DNA of 64,000 bases. Origin: UKL13-3 sp040387195. GTDB lineage: Bacteria; Bacteroidota; Bacteroidia; UKL13-3. The position numbers and the translations under genes were made by a program. Every line of letters starts with the position of its first letter. Position 1 is the stretch's first letter. This document shows, piece by piece, positions 9,101 through 17,258 of the stretch. The notes beneath the pieces are model-generated. The model ran no database searches. It had not been told where the DNA came from and saw only the letters and a list, made by a program, of their open reading frames with translations. Location of the stretch: positions 1 through 64,000 of the forward strand of contig JAZKEF010000022.1 of the NCBI GenBank assembly GCA_040387195.1, written 5' to 3'.

Positions 9101-11622
9101 TGAATATCGTTTTGGATAGTATCGTAATCTTTGATGATGTTCAAAGCCAATTGATTTCACCATTGTCTACTATTATTTGTGCTTACAATGAGTTGTCAAT
9201 TAACTTGCCTACAAGTTCTTCGTTATACAGTTACACAATGTTTGATGCATTTGCAGGTACTCCATTGGGATCTTCATTTGTAGGAAACAGTACAGGAGGT
9301 GCTTTAACTGTTAAGGCTCCAAATCCTAGCAACCCTGCAATCGGAAGAGTAGATTCAACATACGCAATCATTCGTTATACCAATATTCAGTCGGGTTGTT
9401 CTTACCAATTGCCTGATACTTCTAAACAGTATATCAGAAACTTCTATGGCGGACCATTTGTGGTTAAAGGAACTCCGTTTACTGCAGTATTTGCAGCTGG
9501 AACGAAAGTTAATCCTGACGGTGCTAAAGTTGGTGATGCCATGCAATACAGCTTTGTTCCTCCTTCAGGTTTCACAAATGCTAATTATGGTACCAACTGG
9601 ACTATCCTGAATACTTCGGTGAAAACGCCATTGGGCAATGTTCCAATGAGTAGTGCAATATTTGCAGCTCCATCAGGAGGAAATGCTACCTATACATTGA
9701 GCCCGGCTCTTGTTGATGTGGATAGTACTTTCATCCTGACAGCAACAATCAGATTGTTACCTTCTAACTGTGATTCAACCATCACACGCTATATTAAAGT
9801 AACTTCAGCTCCGGCTACTGCATTTACCAATGCAAGTGATTCAGTTTGTTTGGGTGCTTCTATCTACTTCACCAATACAACTACTTTCTTGCCTAATACT
9901 GCTCCTATTACTTACTTATGGGAGTTTGGTGATGGTACTATTGCAACAACTAAAGATGGTAACAAAACCTATGCATTTGACAAAGCACCTGGTATGTATA
10001 CAGTGAAATTGACTGCCTATAACAACGCAGGAGTTTTTGCAAGTGCAAGTAAACAAATCAGGGTATTGGGAGTTCCTGCTACATCATACACCAATGGTAT
10101 TGCTTGTGGAACGGATTCAATCCAATTCACAAATAATACAACCGGTGCAATTAGCTACATGTGGACAAGCAGATTGAATGGTGTTACGAAAGCAACTTCA
10201 ACTGATGTGAATCCTAAGTTTAATTTCCCGATTTCAGATACATTGTATGCCGTAACATTGAGGGCTACAGATGCATTAGGTTGTTTCAGAGATTCAACAA
10301 ACGGTGTATTCTCATTTGCTAAACCTACAGCTGCATTTACAGTAACCAACCACTGTTTAGGTGTAAGAGCTACCTTCAACAACCAAACAACAATTTCATC
10401 TGGTGTGAATGGTCGCGTTAATACATTCGGTAGTGAGTGGGATTTCGGAAACGGACAAACAGGTCTTTCAAATAGCCCTGTTTATACTTTCCCTGCAAAC
10501 GGAACCTTTATTGTGAAGTTGAAAACTACATCAAACTATGGTTGTATGGATTCATCAACCAAGTCAGTTACTGTATTCGACAAACCTAGAGCAGGATTTA
10601 CTGCAGGTATCGCTTGTCAGGGTGCTGTTGTTTCATTAAACAATAACACTTCATACAGCGGTGCTCCAAATAAGGTAGTATACAACTGGAACTTTGGTGA
10701 CTTTACTCCGATTTCTACAGATTTCGCTCCGGTTAAATCGTATGGAGTACTTGGAACATATATTATTCGTTTGGTGGCTATGGATACAGTGAACAACTGT
10801 ACCGATACAACTACTAAAACAGTAGAAGTGAATGAAAGACCACTGGCCTTGTTTGCATCGACAAAAGGTTGTGAAGATGTGCCTCTTCCTTTTACGAATG
10901 GTTCAATTCCACCGGTAGGACAAACATTGACTTATACTTGGAACTTTGGTGATGGCGGAACAGATGTTGCTACTAATCCGATACATACTTATGCTTCTGA
11001 TAATGGAGGAGTAAAATATGTTGTAACGATGGTTGCAACAACAAACAAAGGTTGTTCAGACCAGAAAATCGACTCGGTAAGTATTGATCCGGTTCCTAAT
11101 GTTACTTTCACTAAAACTGAATTGAACGAAACCACATGGGAATTCGAGCCTGGAACAAAAGGGTTGAATAACTACAGATGGGATTTTGGGGATGGAACTA
11201 TTGTAAATGATCCATCTGGTAACAAAATCTCAAACCAATACCAAAACAGAGGATGGCACAAAGTTACCTTAACGGTACAAAGCGCCAATGGATGTACCGG
11301 TTCTAGATTGGATTCAGTAGAAACCAAAAGAAGTGTTGGTATTGAAGATTTGTTCGCAGCGAAATTTAACCTTTCAGTATATCCTAATCCATTTGAGGAT
11401 GTTGCTAATATCACTTACAACCTGACTTCTGCACAAGATGTAACAGTTACGGTTTACGATTTAGTAGGAAGAACAGTTGCGAATGTTAAACATGTTAACC
11501 AATCGGCAGGTAACCACACCGTGAAATTGGATGAGTCAGCATTTACTGCTTCATCAGCAATGTACATGGTGCGTATCCAAATTGGTGATGATGTAATAAC
11601 CAAACAATTGATGCGTAAATAA
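3115..11622 (+). CDS. giant T9SS-sorted beta-helix/PKD surface protein
   Basis: A 2835-aa protein. A signal peptide (about residues 1-30, ending AYGQ) is followed by three tandem homologous modules, at about 37-607, 608-1165 and 1166-1720. Each opens with a 'GG(Q/K)(T/S)Y-x-(V/I)(D/N)G' strand and a 'FATLADAVTYLNTYGVNG'-like helix, and then runs into N-rich parallel beta-helix repeats ('IxxNxIxG'). Next come a Cys-containing beta region, a jellyroll-like domain (about 1837-2005), about six PKD-like domains carrying WxFGDG-type motifs (about 2240-2740), and a type A sorting domain starting near 2751 with SVYPNPFED. Export by T9SS and surface anchoring follow from that tail. Adhesion or matrix binding is inference; no catalytic motif is visible. 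Confidence 0.9.
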   Translation: MKTKITLNFRSFTRVVAATALMVFASVAYGQAPFKGGQTYWVDGAGVDLVSPKDTFANFNGAHILDDPYTATTGIITALNNQGVDPTTVGAISFVLSPGYTGSEAGTINIGRTTTGGYPFMSSQRHITIKPSAGNSFTITSSTVIGANSSLVRFNAAQFVTIEGSSSLGTRNLTFAIPAGSTTASIRVIDIIPYTNTGCQGIIIQNCRVVGNSAAGNVGGAINTFAGIYYGGSTSTPSSPLRPAQNISVINNVVDACQNPIYIRGKEDQAGKQDLNLIVRNNILGGTIQPVTSETLPTTYIGGAVNAAGITVIAQKNAIIENNIIRNNNPAFGGFRGISIINSAATLALDSNVKINANKIYNLRSNAAGTGVYGIRINLGTHTQSLAISLTNNTIGKLIASNGGTTVGSLTYTTGIMVEDASANAGISIYHNSVHLYGDTLNAGAFSACLVTGTSTTGGLSVANNIFANRMGRSMFATGNTPFSLIYAINAATAIPFASNANNALYVNNTAGSFAFVGYVAGKYRPSIDNWKLAVAAATGSTTLWPSFVNNDDSTLTIGNGAVTTMGNMGAALNVLTDINGNPRSTTTPSVGAFEFSGNAANANSALLGGKTYPINGVSAWPAGVGANGSFATLADAVTYLNTYGVNGFGTVVLEFASGYTGETTFIPSILEYLGNDVTIPLLIRVSAGNSYTVSAPSNTIINNQYSLLSIIGAKYITIDGQSTVGQRNLTFRLPSSMVSTSIKVISLSPTDSTSISNITIRNCNIMGALALNGVNTAAGIYHGHYNPAAIFQSTQVGLNNNFTITNNYIGGVRTGIYLRGANIIAGQNRNYMINRNVIGGTEGRGSGLPFSTIGGSADQAGIYLKAIANSTVDSNVIRNTDDTLATSNGFRGIDMEGAGELNATDSNLVISRNTIYNLSTTTGTYCTGIRLNLGVTNGSGSRRIRIVNNAIAKIRGFGASASASATNPSGILIDGTAADIGLEIFQNTVQLNGTSLSPLAGHWSYCIFLGSGITGAVKLQNNLLMNRLGRTAVAAGNNYAVYTATAASSTVGPFTLASGGFINSNSYGADGVNTTNNFVIGTSAANYLYIKQWQAAINQDFTSYSFNSFFSNDSMPTPDPVFAGPLFNGSLKIADVNNDIKGTTRSGIYTCVGALEFTLEYLPITGDQSYLINGVNNYPTPTGTAPFSFATISEAINYINSNGVDGISPDTKKAKLIITTGYVGEADTLIPALKAYPRMNGSRIIVLTNSAGRSDTIRTGINRPYSANGSVMRFNGGSNFEIDGSSDGATSTRNITITFPAITSTNLASNNLKLIDITPGEDVVSNVRIRNCNLIGNTTGSVNNTFAAIYVGGITSTPSAPLFSGNNNMLFENNFIGGVKYGLYAQGATAGLGQQDKGLVVKANVIGADAPGITNQWGGVANAAAIYLNAQVNASVDSNVISNNVTGFIANRAIELAATGTSSIDSNVSITRNTITKIRNTTASGAAYGIMVNLGADDQSNITIANNMISGIQAPGTASTPAFSLANPFGIYVDATAVVNDLNLRIWNNSINLGTATSLGTTNNAISSCIAFGANVRGGIALRNNILQNKLGRVSGTGSAYSIIAGHSANIFTVCDNNCYYAAAPGATNGIAVMSATTGTPVRYNTLPEFTALTGQDSMSLSFNTNFTNDTLLTLNGFQHVISAWGAPLAGVTTDLTGEARNLIQPTIGADELPFGGVLADSIAPRIFNVTQAPTTCGNGPFLITYRVFESSINVASDTLYYSINNGPELFVVGATSVTNRFTRTYTVPASAIPNNTSIGYRLAVRDKLTPTPFRTVYPASGYEYISSVYNTFPLTYGFDLPNYNGWYVESQGPGGVGTPAAGGWQLNTFGSGLNPVLTPQTGVKAALFPSATLPSNTLSRLVSPCLDLSGMKVPTVRIWVSQNGEALNNLDVVQVVVSAASSPNGRIWSSPLGSVVRPNANLSFPGFVQLDVCLQNFPFNGVVVGIEGISKNGMNIVLDSIVIFDDVQSQLISPLSTIICAYNELSINLPTSSSLYSYTMFDAFAGTPLGSSFVGNSTGGALTVKAPNPSNPAIGRVDSTYAIIRYTNIQSGCSYQLPDTSKQYIRNFYGGPFVVKGTPFTAVFAAGTKVNPDGAKVGDAMQYSFVPPSGFTNANYGTNWTILNTSVKTPLGNVPMSSAIFAAPSGGNATYTLSPALVDVDSTFILTATIRLLPSNCDSTITRYIKVTSAPATAFTNASDSVCLGASIYFTNTTTFLPNTAPITYLWEFGDGTIATTKDGNKTYAFDKAPGMYTVKLTAYNNAGVFASASKQIRVLGVPATSYTNGIACGTDSIQFTNNTTGAISYMWTSRLNGVTKATSTDVNPKFNFPISDTLYAVTLRATDALGCFRDSTNGVFSFAKPTAAFTVTNHCLGVRATFNNQTTISSGVNGRVNTFGSEWDFGNGQTGLSNSPVYTFPANGTFIVKLKTTSNYGCMDSSTKSVTVFDKPRAGFTAGIACQGAVVSLNNNTSYSGAPNKVVYNWNFGDFTPISTDFAPVKSYGVLGTYIIRLVAMDTVNNCTDTTTKTVEVNERPLALFASTKGCEDVPLPFTNGSIPPVGQTLTYTWNFGDGGTDVATNPIHTYASDNGGVKYVVTMVATTNKGCSDQKIDSVSIDPVPNVTFTKTELNETTWEFEPGTKGLNNYRWDFGDGTIVNDPSGNKISNQYQNRGWHKVTLTVQSANGCTGSRLDSVETKRSVGIEDLFAAKFNLSVYPNPFEDVANITYNLTSAQDVTVTVYDLVGRTVANVKHVNQSAGNHTVKLDESAFTASSAMYMVRIQIGDDVITKQLMRK

Positions 11623-11645
11623 CATCAACATTCAAATTATAAGGC

Positions 11646-11679
11646 AAAGCCCCGACAATAGTCGGGGCTTTGTTTTTTT
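11646..11679 (+). terminator. intrinsic terminator after the adhesin gene
   Basis: A perfect 11-bp stem AAAGCCCCGAC / GTCGGGGCTTT closes an AATA loop and is followed by GTTTTTTT. Confidence 0.93.
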
Positions 11680-11682
11680 ATA

Positions 11683-11690
11683 TACTTTTG
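11683..11690 (+). promoter_or_regulatory. -7 promoter element of the thioesterase gene
   Basis: TACTTTTG is a perfect TAnnTTTG match directly after the upstream terminator and 19 nt before the ATG at 11710. No -33 TTG is seen at the usual spacing. Confidence 0.6.
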
Positions 11691-11709
11691 CATTTGCAAA
11701 CGAACGATC

Positions 11710-12231
11710 ATGGAAAACACAAAAACACCTTCGCACTCTCATACCGTAATGAATGAACTGGTATTGCCCAATGATACCAATACCCTGAACAATCTAATGG
11801 GGGGCCGCCTCCTGCATTGGATGGATATTGTGGCTGCTATTGCTGGCCAGAAACATTCTGGTAAAACAGTGGTTACGGCTTCGGTAGATAGTGTCAGTTT
11901 TGGCAAGTGCATCAGGTTGGGAGATGTGGTTACACTGGAGGCTAAAGTGAGCCGCTCATTCAACTCATCCATGGAGATTCATATTGTGGTGCATGCAGAG
12001 AATATTCCTTCAGGCGAAAAATTCAAGAGCAACGAAGCATATTATACGTTTGTCGCCTTGGATCGGAACGGCACCCCAATGAAGGTTCCGGGTTTGGTGC
12101 CCGAAACGGAAGAAGAACAGAAACGCTTTGACGGGGCATTGCGCAGAAGGCAATTGCGCCTCATTCTAAGTGGAAAAATGAAAGCAGACGAAGCCACGGA
12201 ATTAAAAGCACTCTTTTTTCCGGAAGGATAG
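11710..12231 (+). CDS. acyl-CoA thioesterase (hotdog fold, YciA/ACOT-like)
   Basis: A 173-aa single hotdog domain protein predicted to hydrolyse acyl-CoA thioesters in the cytoplasm. The helix motif NLMGGRLLHWMDIVAAIAG (about residues 28-46) holds the conserved Asn, Gly-Gly and Asp of the acyl-CoA hydrolase family. The 'VTASVDSVSFGKCIRLGDVV' strands and the 'SNEAYYTFVALDRNG' strand follow. The C-terminal 40 residues form a charged helix. It stands alone with its own promoter and converges on the glycosylase gene with a 2-bp gap. Chain-length preference cannot be read from sequence. Confidence 0.88.
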   Translation: MENTKTPSHSHTVMNELVLPNDTNTLNNLMGGRLLHWMDIVAAIAGQKHSGKTVVTASVDSVSFGKCIRLGDVVTLEAKVSRSFNSSMEIHIVVHAENIPSGEKFKSNEAYYTFVALDRNGTPMKVPGLVPETEEEQKRFDGALRRRQLRLILSGKMKADEATELKALFFPEG

Positions 12232-12233
12232 TA

Positions 12234-12833
12234 TTACCTGGCGGGACTGGTCCAGGGATTCCTCTTGATTCTGAAACGATAAGGAAGCATCGCATCCTCT
12301 TTTGCATAGGCAACACCCACCCTTGGAGAGGCAATGATCTGATCCGGAGGAACAATTATACCACGGTCTTCAATCCATATGGTGTTTTCCTGCAGGGAAA
12401 TGCCAGATAATCCGGAATGTATTCCCATTGACTTGCTGAGGCTACCCGGACCATTTCCAAGGGAATAAGTTGCTTTCGTCAAACCTCTGCGGGCAAGCAT
12501 GTGGTCAATGCCTTCAATGGGCTCAATAGCCCTGATGAGAGCTGCGTGCGGAATGCCATCCGAATTGGTTACAACATTGAATAAGTGATGGATACCATAA
12601 CATAAATAGACATAAGCAATACCTCCTTCCCTGAACATGATTTCGGTTCGGTTGGTTCTCCGGTTTCCAAATGCATGACTTGCCTTATCGGTAGTTCCGG
12701 CATATGCCTCCGTTTCCACAATGATGCCCGCGCAACATTTATTATCAATATTGGTACAGAGAATTTTACCTAACAGGTCCTCTGCAATTGCCACAATATC
12801 AGGCTGTAAATAATAATCTGATGAAAGTCTCAT
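12234..12833 (-). CDS. DNA-3-methyladenine glycosylase (AAG/MPG family)
   Basis: A 199-aa base-excision repair enzyme that removes alkylated purines such as 3-methyladenine from DNA. The start LSSDYYLQPDIVAIAEDLLGKILCT, the catalytic-region 'GIIVETEAYAGTTDKASHAFGNRRTNRTEIMF' and 'GIAYVYLCYGIHHLFNVVT' are hallmarks of the AAG fold; the Glu of VETEAY is the expected catalytic base. 'GNGPGSLSKSMGI' is also conserved. The length is typical. It is transcribed opposite to the thioesterase. Confidence 0.94.
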   Translation of the reverse strand: MRLSSDYYLQPDIVAIAEDLLGKILCTNIDNKCCAGIIVETEAYAGTTDKASHAFGNRRTNRTEIMFREGGIAYVYLCYGIHHLFNVVTNSDGIPHAALIRAIEPIEGIDHMLARRGLTKATYSLGNGPGSLSKSMGIHSGLSGISLQENTIWIEDRGIIVPPDQIIASPRVGVAYAKEDAMLPYRFRIKRNPWTSPAR

Positions 12834-12863
12834 TTAAAACGCAAAATAGCTTTAAGATTTGGT

Positions 12864-12892
12864 TTGATATTACGCTACAAAAGTTAATTTTG
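12864..12892 (+). promoter_or_regulatory. promoter of atpD
   Basis: TTG at 12864-12866, an 18-bp spacer, and TAATTTTG at 12885-12892. The leader to the atpD ATG is about 30 nt. Confidence 0.65.
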
Positions 12893-12927
12893 CGGCTCGA
12901 AATAAGAATTTAATAAATCATACTAAT

Positions 12928-14436
12928 ATGTCAAAAGCAGGAGTAATCGCTCAGGTAATCGGTCCGGTAGTGGACGTACGTTTTTCTGACGAGAACAAGA
13001 AGTTACCTAAAATCCTAGAGGCTCTTTACATCCCGAAACCGGATGGTTCAAAAGTTATCCTGGAATGTCAACAACACTTAGGTGAAAACATGGTGCGTGC
13101 TATCGCAATGGATTCAACTGACGGTTTGGTACGTGGAATGGAAGTATTTCTTTCAGGTTCACCTATCTCAATGCCAATCGGTGAGGATGTTCGTGGTCGT
13201 TTGTTTAACGTAGTGGGAGAAGCGATTGACGGTATGAAAGCTGTTGAATTGAAAAACGGAGGTCGTTCAATCCACCAGTCGGCACCAAGATTTGAAGATC
13301 TATCAACCAGCGCAGAGCCATTGTATACCGGTATTAAGGTAATTGACCTTATTGAGCCGTATGCAAAAGGAGGAAAGATTGGTTTGTTTGGTGGTGCGGG
13401 TGTAGGTAAAACCGTATTGATCCAGGAGCTGATTAACAATATTGCGAAAGCATATGATGGATTCTCAGTATTTGCAGGTGTTGGTGAGCGTACACGCGAA
13501 GGAAATGACTTGTTGCGTGAGATGATCGAATCAGGTATTGTAAAATACGGTGAGGAGTTTATGCATGGAATGGAAAAAGGTGAATGGCCTTTAGATAAAA
13601 TTGATTACGAGCAATTAAAAGATAGTAAAGCAACCTTTGTTTTTGGTCAGATGAATGAGCCTCCAGGAGCTCGTGCCCGTGTAGCGTTATCAGGATTGAC
13701 TATTGCTGAGAACTTCCGTGATGGTGATGAGCAATCCGGTGGACGTGACATCTTGTTCTTCGTTGATAATATCTTCCGTTTTACCCAAGCGGGTTCTGAA
13801 GTATCGGCTTTGTTAGGTCGTATGCCTTCAGCGGTAGGTTACCAACCAACATTGGCTTCCGAAATGGGTGCCATGCAAGAGCGTATTACCTCAACCAAAC
13901 GTGGATCGATTACTTCCGTTCAGGCAGTATACGTACCTGCGGATGACTTAACGGATCCGGCTCCTGCAACAACATTTGCCCACTTGGACGCAACAACGGT
14001 ATTGAGCCGTAAAATTGCGGAATTGGGTATTTACCCTGCGGTGGATCCATTGGATTCAACTTCACGTATCCTTACACCGGCTGTTGTGGGCGATGCTCAC
14101 TACAACTGTGCTCAGGGAGTGAAAATGATTTTACAACGTTACAAGGAACTACAGGATATCATTGCCATTTTGGGTATGGATGAACTTTCGGAAGAAGATA
14201 AGTTAACAGTATCGCGTGCAAGACGTGTGCAACGCTTCTTGTCTCAACCATTCCACGTAGCTGAACAATTTACCGGATTAAAAGGAGTGTTGGTTCCGAT
14301 TGAAGAAACAATCAAAGGATTCAACATGATTATGGACGGTAAAGTAGATCAGTATCCTGAAGCAGCATTTAACTTGGTAGGAACCATTGAAGATGCAATT
14401 GCCAAAGGAGAAAAAATGTTGGCCGAAACCAAGTAA
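12928..14436 (+). CDS. atpD: F1 ATP synthase subunit beta
   Basis: The catalytic beta subunit (502 aa) of F1Fo ATP synthase. Walker A is GGAGVGKT near residues 155-162, with the GERTREGNDL motif, Walker B 'ILFFVDNIFRFTQAG', and 'ALLGRMPSAVGYQPTLASEMG'. The N-terminal barrel starts at GVIAQVIGPVVDVRF. It is paired only with atpC; the rest of the atp operon is absent here, the split arrangement common in Bacteroidota. Codon use looks strongly biased, as expected of a highly expressed gene. Confidence 0.98.
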   Translation: MSKAGVIAQVIGPVVDVRFSDENKKLPKILEALYIPKPDGSKVILECQQHLGENMVRAIAMDSTDGLVRGMEVFLSGSPISMPIGEDVRGRLFNVVGEAIDGMKAVELKNGGRSIHQSAPRFEDLSTSAEPLYTGIKVIDLIEPYAKGGKIGLFGGAGVGKTVLIQELINNIAKAYDGFSVFAGVGERTREGNDLLREMIESGIVKYGEEFMHGMEKGEWPLDKIDYEQLKDSKATFVFGQMNEPPGARARVALSGLTIAENFRDGDEQSGGRDILFFVDNIFRFTQAGSEVSALLGRMPSAVGYQPTLASEMGAMQERITSTKRGSITSVQAVYVPADDLTDPAPATTFAHLDATTVLSRKIAELGIYPAVDPLDSTSRILTPAVVGDAHYNCAQGVKMILQRYKELQDIIAILGMDELSEEDKLTVSRARRVQRFLSQPFHVAEQFTGLKGVLVPIEETIKGFNMIMDGKVDQYPEAAFNLVGTIEDAIAKGEKMLAETK

Positions 14437-14450
14437 TTATAGGTTATACG

Positions 14451-14486
14451 TTATTGAGTTATTAGGTTGGCTCAATAACCCAATAA
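14451..14486. repeat. inverted repeat between atpD and atpC
   Basis: The arms TTATTGAGTTATT (14451-14463) and AATAACCCAATAA (14474-14486) pair over 13 bp with one mismatch around a 10-nt loop. Further copies of the word (GGTTAT, AACCAATAAC) lie on both sides. It sits in the 69-bp gap of a two-gene operon, where it could attenuate or stabilise the atpC part of the message. Confidence 0.7.
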
Positions 14487-14505
14487 TCATTAACCAATAA
14501 CTAGA

Positions 14506-14736
14506 ATGCAATTAGAAATATTAACACCGGATAAGTCTTTATTTTCAGGAAATGCAGAGGCGGTAACCCTTCCGGGTGCCGATGGGCAGTTTCAGATATT
14601 AAGAGACCACGCTGCATTGGTTGCCAGTTTAGCCAAAGGTGACGTGAAGATTAAAACAACCCAAGGAGAAGAGATTATTGCTATTAATGGTGGTGTTGTT
14701 GAAGTGCTTAACAATAAGATTGTTGTATTGGCATAA
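14506..14736 (+). CDS. atpC: F1 ATP synthase subunit epsilon, short form
   Basis: A 76-aa protein corresponding only to the N-terminal beta-sandwich of epsilon (MQLEILTPDKSLFSGNAEAVTLPGADGQFQILRDHAALVASL...). The C-terminal helical hairpin that can inhibit ATP hydrolysis in other bacteria is absent, as in many Bacteroidota. It links the gamma subunit to the c-ring. It follows atpD and is followed by a strong terminator. Confidence 0.95.
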   Translation: MQLEILTPDKSLFSGNAEAVTLPGADGQFQILRDHAALVASLAKGDVKIKTTQGEEIIAINGGVVEVLNNKIVVLA

Positions 14737-14756
14737 CCAAAAGCCGGAAAAAAACG

Positions 14757-14793
14757 AAAGGCTGTTTCATTTGATTGAAACAGCCTTTTTTTT
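14757..14793 (+). terminator. intrinsic terminator of atpDC
   Basis: A perfect 13-bp stem AAAGGCTGTTTCA / TGAAACAGCCTTT with loop TTTGAT, followed by a T-run. Confidence 0.93.
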
Positions 14794-14810
14794 ATTACAT
14801 TGCTAACAGC

Positions 14811-17258
14811 TTGACGCAAATCATTCGCCATATACTTTTACTAAGCTGCCTATTCTTTTATGGATATGCACAGGAGACGAAGCTTCGGGAGGATAGCCTT
14901 GTCTCTTTGATTTATATTCAAAAGATAACCGGAGCGGAAAAGGTAAAAACGATGATAGCCCTGGCCCGGCTAAAAAAGGAAGCCGATTATGTAGATGCGA
15001 AAATCATTGCCGAAAAAGCAATTGAAGAAGCAGGCAATCTGAAACAACCATCACTACGGGCCGAAGCCTACAACGTAATGGCTGAAATAGAAGATATGCA
15101 TAGCCATTTAGATTCGGCTATCCATTACTATGAGCGGGCCATTCAATTATACGACCCCCGTAAAGATCAGCTTAATCTGGCAAAAGCACTTAACCTGAAG
15201 GGGATTGTCCATGAGAGCAAGGGGCAATATGTTAAGTCATACCAGTCATACATATACGCCTTGCGTATCTATGATGAGTTGAATGATGAAATCGGTATCT
15301 GCAACGAATACCTCAATATCGGATTGATACACCAATACAATGAAGAATACAAGCAAGCAAGAACATACTTCAACCAGTCGCTGGCAATGGCCAGAAAAAT
15401 TGGCCATACGGAAGGAATTGCTGCGGCTCTTAATAATCTGGGTATTTATTATAAGGAACAAAACAAACTCAGGGAAGCATATGATTGCTTCAAACAGGTT
15501 TTGGATATTGATTATAAACAAGGGAATGAAAGCAATATAGCTACCTCCCTGAATAACCTAGGTACTATCAATTCCGACATGGGAAAGGAGGAACTGGCTT
15601 TGGAGCTGTATTACAAATCGGCCCGCATCAAGAAAAAGCTGAAAGATCAGGAGAGTTTATCCAATACCTATAATAATATAGCAACATCTTTATTTAAACT
15701 GCAGCGGATAAACGAAGCAGAGATATACCTCAAAGATGCGGAAAGTATAGGTAAGCAATATAATTTACCAAGCATTCTTGAGGAAACATATAATGGCTTG
15801 TATGAAGTAGAATATTCAAGAAAGAATTATAAGCAGGCACTTGAATACCACCTGAAGTTTCAACAAATAAAGGACTCCATTCAAACCAATGAGAACAATA
15901 CAGCAATCCATGATCTGGAAAATCAATATAAACTGGATAAGGCAAATGCCGAAATTGCATTAAAAAACACCGAATTGGAAAATGGTGCGGTGTTGCGTAT
16001 TTCATTTATCATCATTATAGTGTTGCTGGTGCTTATCAGTTTATATTTTTTATATACGGTACAACATACCAACAAACTCTCGCGGGCGCTCAATAAACGA
16101 AACGATGATCTGATGAAAGCCAAGGAGAATGCGGAACAGGCTACCACAGCTAAAACTCAATTTCTGTCGGTGATGAGTCATGAGATCCGCACACCCTTAA
16201 ATGCAATTATTGGTATTGCGAATTTGTTGAATGAAGATTTGAAAAACGAGGCACATAAGGAAAACATTAACGTGCTGCGTATTGCCTCCCAAAATTTGCT
16301 ACTCCTTATTAATGATTTACTCGATTTAAATAAACTTGAAGTGGGGAAGATGGAGGCAGCAAACGCGCAGTTGAATGTTCGCAAAGTAGTAGATACCATC
16401 AAAGAAATGTTTGCCGTATCAGCATCCCAAAAGGGAATAGAGTTAAAACTGGAATTTGATTATCATATCCCAACCGCATTGATGGGCGATGAAACCAAGC
16501 TCAATCAGGCCATTACCAATCTGGTAAGCAATGCAATAAAATTCACCGAAAAAGGGTTTGTTGAGATAAGGGTAAAATTGGAAGAATCAAAAGCAGACTC
16601 ATCTACCATCCTGTTTGCTGTTACCGATACAGGGATTGGGATTCCGGCCGATAAACAACAAACCATTTTTGAATCATTTGCGCAGGTTTCAACAGACACC
16701 AACAGGAAATACGGAGGCACAGGATTAGGACTGTCCATCAGTCAGAAACTCATTGATGTAATGGGAGGAACGTTGCAGGTGAAAAGTGATCTGCTCAAGG
16801 GATCTGAATTTAGCTTCTCTCTTACATTCCTCCACAATCAGACCGATTACCAGAAACCGGCCATTGAGGTAAATACAGATAGCAGTTTGTTTGAAGGCAA
16901 AAGCATATTGATTGCTGATGATAATGCCGTCAATATTTTTGTGCTCAAACAGTTTTTGAAAAAGTGGGGTATTACCATTGTGGAAGTGGAGAATGGCCTG
17001 GAGGCATTTAAGATGATGTACAAACATTCCTTTGATATGGTACTAATGGATGTACAGATGCCGATTAAGGATGGAATAGATGCCACCATTGATATTCGCA
17101 ATGCAGGAAAAGAGTGGAGTGCAGTTCCGATTATTGCCATCACAGCCTCTCATGAAGATGAAGTACGTGTGAAGATTAAAGCCTGTGGCATGAATGATTT
17201 TATCATTAAACCATTTATGCCAAGTGACCTACTCGAAAAGTTGAGTAAGTATCTTTAA
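14811..17258 (+). CDS. TPR-containing hybrid sensor histidine kinase
   Basis: About 815 aa. A signal peptide (ending GYAQ) leads into periplasmic TPR repeats (about residues 30-360), a membrane helix (about 392-417), a coiled linker, a HisKA domain with SHEIRTP (His about 457), a HATPase domain ('NQAITNLVSNAIKF', 'DTGIGIPADKQ', 'GGTGLGLSIS') and a C-terminal receiver domain with ILIADDN and phospho-acceptor Asp near 747 (VLMDVQMP). The ligand is unknown. I use TTG at 14811, which gives a clean signal peptide; an earlier TTG at 14775 is inside the atpC terminator stem and cannot be the start. No ATG is available. It overlaps the convergent mannosyltransferase gene by 4 bp. Confidence 0.9.
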   Translation: MTQIIRHILLLSCLFFYGYAQETKLREDSLVSLIYIQKITGAEKVKTMIALARLKKEADYVDAKIIAEKAIEEAGNLKQPSLRAEAYNVMAEIEDMHSHLDSAIHYYERAIQLYDPRKDQLNLAKALNLKGIVHESKGQYVKSYQSYIYALRIYDELNDEIGICNEYLNIGLIHQYNEEYKQARTYFNQSLAMARKIGHTEGIAAALNNLGIYYKEQNKLREAYDCFKQVLDIDYKQGNESNIATSLNNLGTINSDMGKEELALELYYKSARIKKKLKDQESLSNTYNNIATSLFKLQRINEAEIYLKDAESIGKQYNLPSILEETYNGLYEVEYSRKNYKQALEYHLKFQQIKDSIQTNENNTAIHDLENQYKLDKANAEIALKNTELENGAVLRISFIIIIVLLVLISLYFLYTVQHTNKLSRALNKRNDDLMKAKENAEQATTAKTQFLSVMSHEIRTPLNAIIGIANLLNEDLKNEAHKENINVLRIASQNLLLLINDLLDLNKLEVGKMEAANAQLNVRKVVDTIKEMFAVSASQKGIELKLEFDYHIPTALMGDETKLNQAITNLVSNAIKFTEKGFVEIRVKLEESKADSSTILFAVTDTGIGIPADKQQTIFESFAQVSTDTNRKYGGTGLGLSISQKLIDVMGGTLQVKSDLLKGSEFSFSLTFLHNQTDYQKPAIEVNTDSSLFEGKSILIADDNAVNIFVLKQFLKKWGITIVEVENGLEAFKMMYKHSFDMVLMDVQMPIKDGIDATIDIRNAGKEWSAVPIIAITASHEDEVRVKIKACGMNDFIIKPFMPSDLLEKLSKYL

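Noticed and set aside
14775..14810. Upstream TTG start for the hybrid kinase
   Set aside because: It lies inside the atpC terminator stem, and the 12 extra residues precede a complete signal peptide.
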